Part shown: piece after piece, positions 62,621 to 64,000 of the stretch
Position numbering within the stretch: position 1 is the stretch's first letter
How the letters are laid out: each line of letters begins with the position of its first letter
Assembly (NCBI GenBank): GCA_964419935.1
Contig: CAYQQJ010000014.1
Coordinates: 29,238 to 93,237 of the forward strand
Direction: 5' to 3'
Length of the DNA stretch: 64,000 bases
Origin: CAYQQJ01 sp964419935
Lineage (GTDB): Bacteria; Pseudomonadota; Gammaproteobacteria; Pseudomonadales; Cellvibrionaceae
Notes under the pieces: model-generated
Database searches by the model: none
Told to the model about the DNA's origin: nothing
What the model saw: only the letters and a program-made list of their open reading frames with translations
Program-made: the position numbers and the translations under genes

Positions 62621-62675
62621 TCCTTTGTTGGCTCCGACAACTTTTAGTAAATCGACAAGACATTAGGTGCAGACA

Positions 62676-63866
62676 ATGGACGATTTCGACGCTCAGTTTA
62701 AACCCCAGGAATTCCCCACTCGTCCTCGCTGGCTGGATGAAGAACCTTTGCCCCGTCAATTGCTTGATCGTTTTCTCACCAAGCTGGAAAAAGGCCAACG
62801 GCTTTCATTGCGTATTACACCGAAAACCGCCCCCGAACTTTTTGACTTTCAAAACGAAGATGTGAAATACCTGTGGGCACTGGTAAAAAGCCTGGACAAG
62901 GAGTTTCACATTCTCAACATCAAACTTACACGTACCAAACCCGGGCAGGAGGTGTATGAAGAGGCACAAATATTCTTTGTGCCTGAGAAAGAAGATCTGG
63001 TTCGTCACTGGTTGAACCGGCCGGCGCTCGACCCCTACGCCCTGGTGTGGCAAGTGGAGTTGGGGAAGATGAAGGAGCAGTTTGAAGATTATGGGCAGGC
63101 ACTATTCGAGCGCATGGTGCGGGTTCCCGAGCAGGGGCCGGAGCGAACCTTGCGTGCGTTCGCCCGTCTCGGCAAGGAGCTGCAGCGGCCGGTAACCTTG
63201 CGTGCGTTGTCCGCACGTTGCTTTTGGGGTGACTCCAAATTTCTTGACCGAAATGAAGATCTTGTTAAAGACTTGTTCCCGAGTGTGGCGCACAACCTCC
63301 TGCCACGCCCGATCCTTATGTCGGTCTATTTGCCGGACAAATTGGAACAGGTTCTATTTGTCGAGAATCAGGATACCTTCATTGCCCTCGCTCAAACTAG
63401 TTTGCCCGGCGTTGCGTTGGTTTACAGTGCCGGTTTTCGCGGCAGTGCGATTCGAATTCGCGAACGGGGCAACGCACTTTTCAGTTACTTGAATTCCGTT
63501 CAGCACATTGATATACAGCAGCAATTTCGGCAGTGGTGGTTTGACGCTCACCCACAGGCGTCGATTGCTTCGGCATTCTGGGGCGACCTGGATTTTGCCG
63601 GCATGGCGATACTTAAGGCGTTGCGCCAGACGTTTCCGGAAATGACAGCTTGGCAGCCCGGCTATCGGGCCCTGCTTGAACGCCTCGCTCAAGGCTGGGG
63701 ACACGCCCACGATTCCAGCGGGAAAAGTTTACAGCGAGACCCAGGCGATACCGGTTGCGAGTTTGCAGACGCTGAGTTGCTTCCCGCAATGCGCGACAGC
63801 GGCAACTTTGTCGATCAGGAATCTGCCAGTATTGGGGATCTGCAGCTCGTAACGACGGGGCTATGA
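62676..63866 (+). CDS. jetD: Wadjet defence nuclease JetD (MksG-like, DUF3322/DUF2220)
   Basis: A 396-residue protein with an N-terminal DUF3322-type domain and a C-terminal DUF2220 Toprim-like nuclease domain. Likely catalytic acids are E230 (LFVENQDTF) and the D304-x-D306 pair in WGDLDFAG, with a later acid in FVDQES. It cleaves plasmid DNA held by JetABC. The ATG at 62676 is preceded by AGGTG; an in-frame GTG at 62667 is an alternative. It is separated from jetC by element F, so it may have its own promoter or depend on read-through. Confidence 0.87.
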   Translation: MDDFDAQFKPQEFPTRPRWLDEEPLPRQLLDRFLTKLEKGQRLSLRITPKTAPELFDFQNEDVKYLWALVKSLDKEFHILNIKLTRTKPGQEVYEEAQIFFVPEKEDLVRHWLNRPALDPYALVWQVELGKMKEQFEDYGQALFERMVRVPEQGPERTLRAFARLGKELQRPVTLRALSARCFWGDSKFLDRNEDLVKDLFPSVAHNLLPRPILMSVYLPDKLEQVLFVENQDTFIALAQTSLPGVALVYSAGFRGSAIRIRERGNALFSYLNSVQHIDIQQQFRQWWFDAHPQASIASAFWGDLDFAGMAILKALRQTFPEMTAWQPGYRALLERLAQGWGHAHDSSGKSLQRDPGDTGCEFADAELLPAMRDSGNFVDQESASIGDLQLVTTGL

Positions 63867-63876
63867 TGTCGCAGTT

Positions 63877-63922
63877 GTAGGTCGAAAAAGCGTCAAGCGC
63901 CTTCCGACATCGAAACGTCGGA
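63877..63922 (+). repeat. REP-like hairpin, copy 2, plus adjacent stem
   Basis: GTAGGTCGAAAAAGC-GTCAA-GCGCCTTCCGAC (63877-63908) matches copy 1 at 23579. A second perfect stem, TCCGAC-ATCGAAAC-GTCGGA (63903-63922), overlaps it. Both follow the jetD stop and could act as its terminator, though no T-tract follows. The last 80 bases of the window hold nothing else recognised. Confidence 0.6.
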
Positions 63923-64000
63923 TGGCGACATTCGCGGGGCTCATGTCTTATTCGTATATGGTCTCCTCCCCATTTGCAAGGCACTGGTTTTGATGAAGTA

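Noticed and set aside
1..64000. tRNA, rRNA, riboswitch and prophage content
   Set aside because: I saw no cloverleaf-like, rRNA, thermosensor or known riboswitch pattern, and no integrase or phage structural gene. A covariance-model scan would be needed to exclude small RNAs.

Overview
The window looks like a chromosomal stretch of a marine-type gammaproteobacterium, roughly 55% GC. An order such as Cellvibrionales is suggested, as inference only, by the mix of an aryl-polyene locus, a TonB-receptor/halogenase/hexosaminidase locus, RapA, YgjP-type and MtfA-type housekeeping proteins. No rRNA, tRNA, CRISPR array or transposase gene was seen.

Region 1 (1-13400) is the downstream part of an aryl polyene (APE) pigment cluster: a lauroyl-type acyltransferase cut by the window edge, a MIO ammonia-lyase, a hotdog thioesterase, a LolA-like protein, an MMPL exporter, a FAD oxidoreductase, a DUF3261 lipoprotein, and the KS-DH-KR-KS set matching ApeO-P-Q-R. 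A lipoprotein alpha/beta hydrolase and a methyltransferase follow. The acyl carrier proteins, chain-length factor, second dehydratase and ligase must lie upstream of the window.

Region 2 (13400-23600) is mixed. It has a YhiN-type flavoprotein and a minus-strand pair that looks like an antibacterial lipase effector with an exported immunity protein. Then come a serine hydrolase and a translationally coupled trio (outer-membrane barrel, PstS-like periplasmic protein, membrane diguanylate cyclase), followed by DUF72 and glutathione-transferase genes.

Region 3 (23600-41200) is a nutrient-acquisition locus. Two convergent tryptophan-halogenase paralogues and a TonB-dependent receptor are followed by an SMP-30 lipoprotein and a GH20 hexosaminidase lipoprotein. 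A PLP deaminase of the D-serine dehydratase type, a RpiR regulator, a D-aminoacylase-type deacylase, RidA, an SSS symporter and an Ldh-type oxidoreductase complete it. Together these fit uptake and breakdown of amino-sugar acids such as N-acetylglucosaminate from oxidised chitin, or of N-acyl-D-amino acids.

Region 4 (41200-49650) is housekeeping: mtfA, an RlmD-like rRNA methyltransferase, a YgjP-like protease, a CPXCG protein, rapA, MAPEG and YqhA proteins, and a TonB-like orphan. Region 5 (49690-55320) holds an unfamiliar module: an unusual histidine kinase, a response regulator, a helical multi-pass membrane protein and a von Willebrand A-like lipoprotein. Region 6 (56549-63866) is a complete Wadjet (JetABCD/MksFEBG) plasmid-defence operon.

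A family of long imperfect palindromes with a conserved one-sided tail is scattered between genes from about 37.6 kb to 62.6 kb. At least seven copies are visible. They separate genes of the catabolic operon, the kinase from the regulator, and jetC from jetD.
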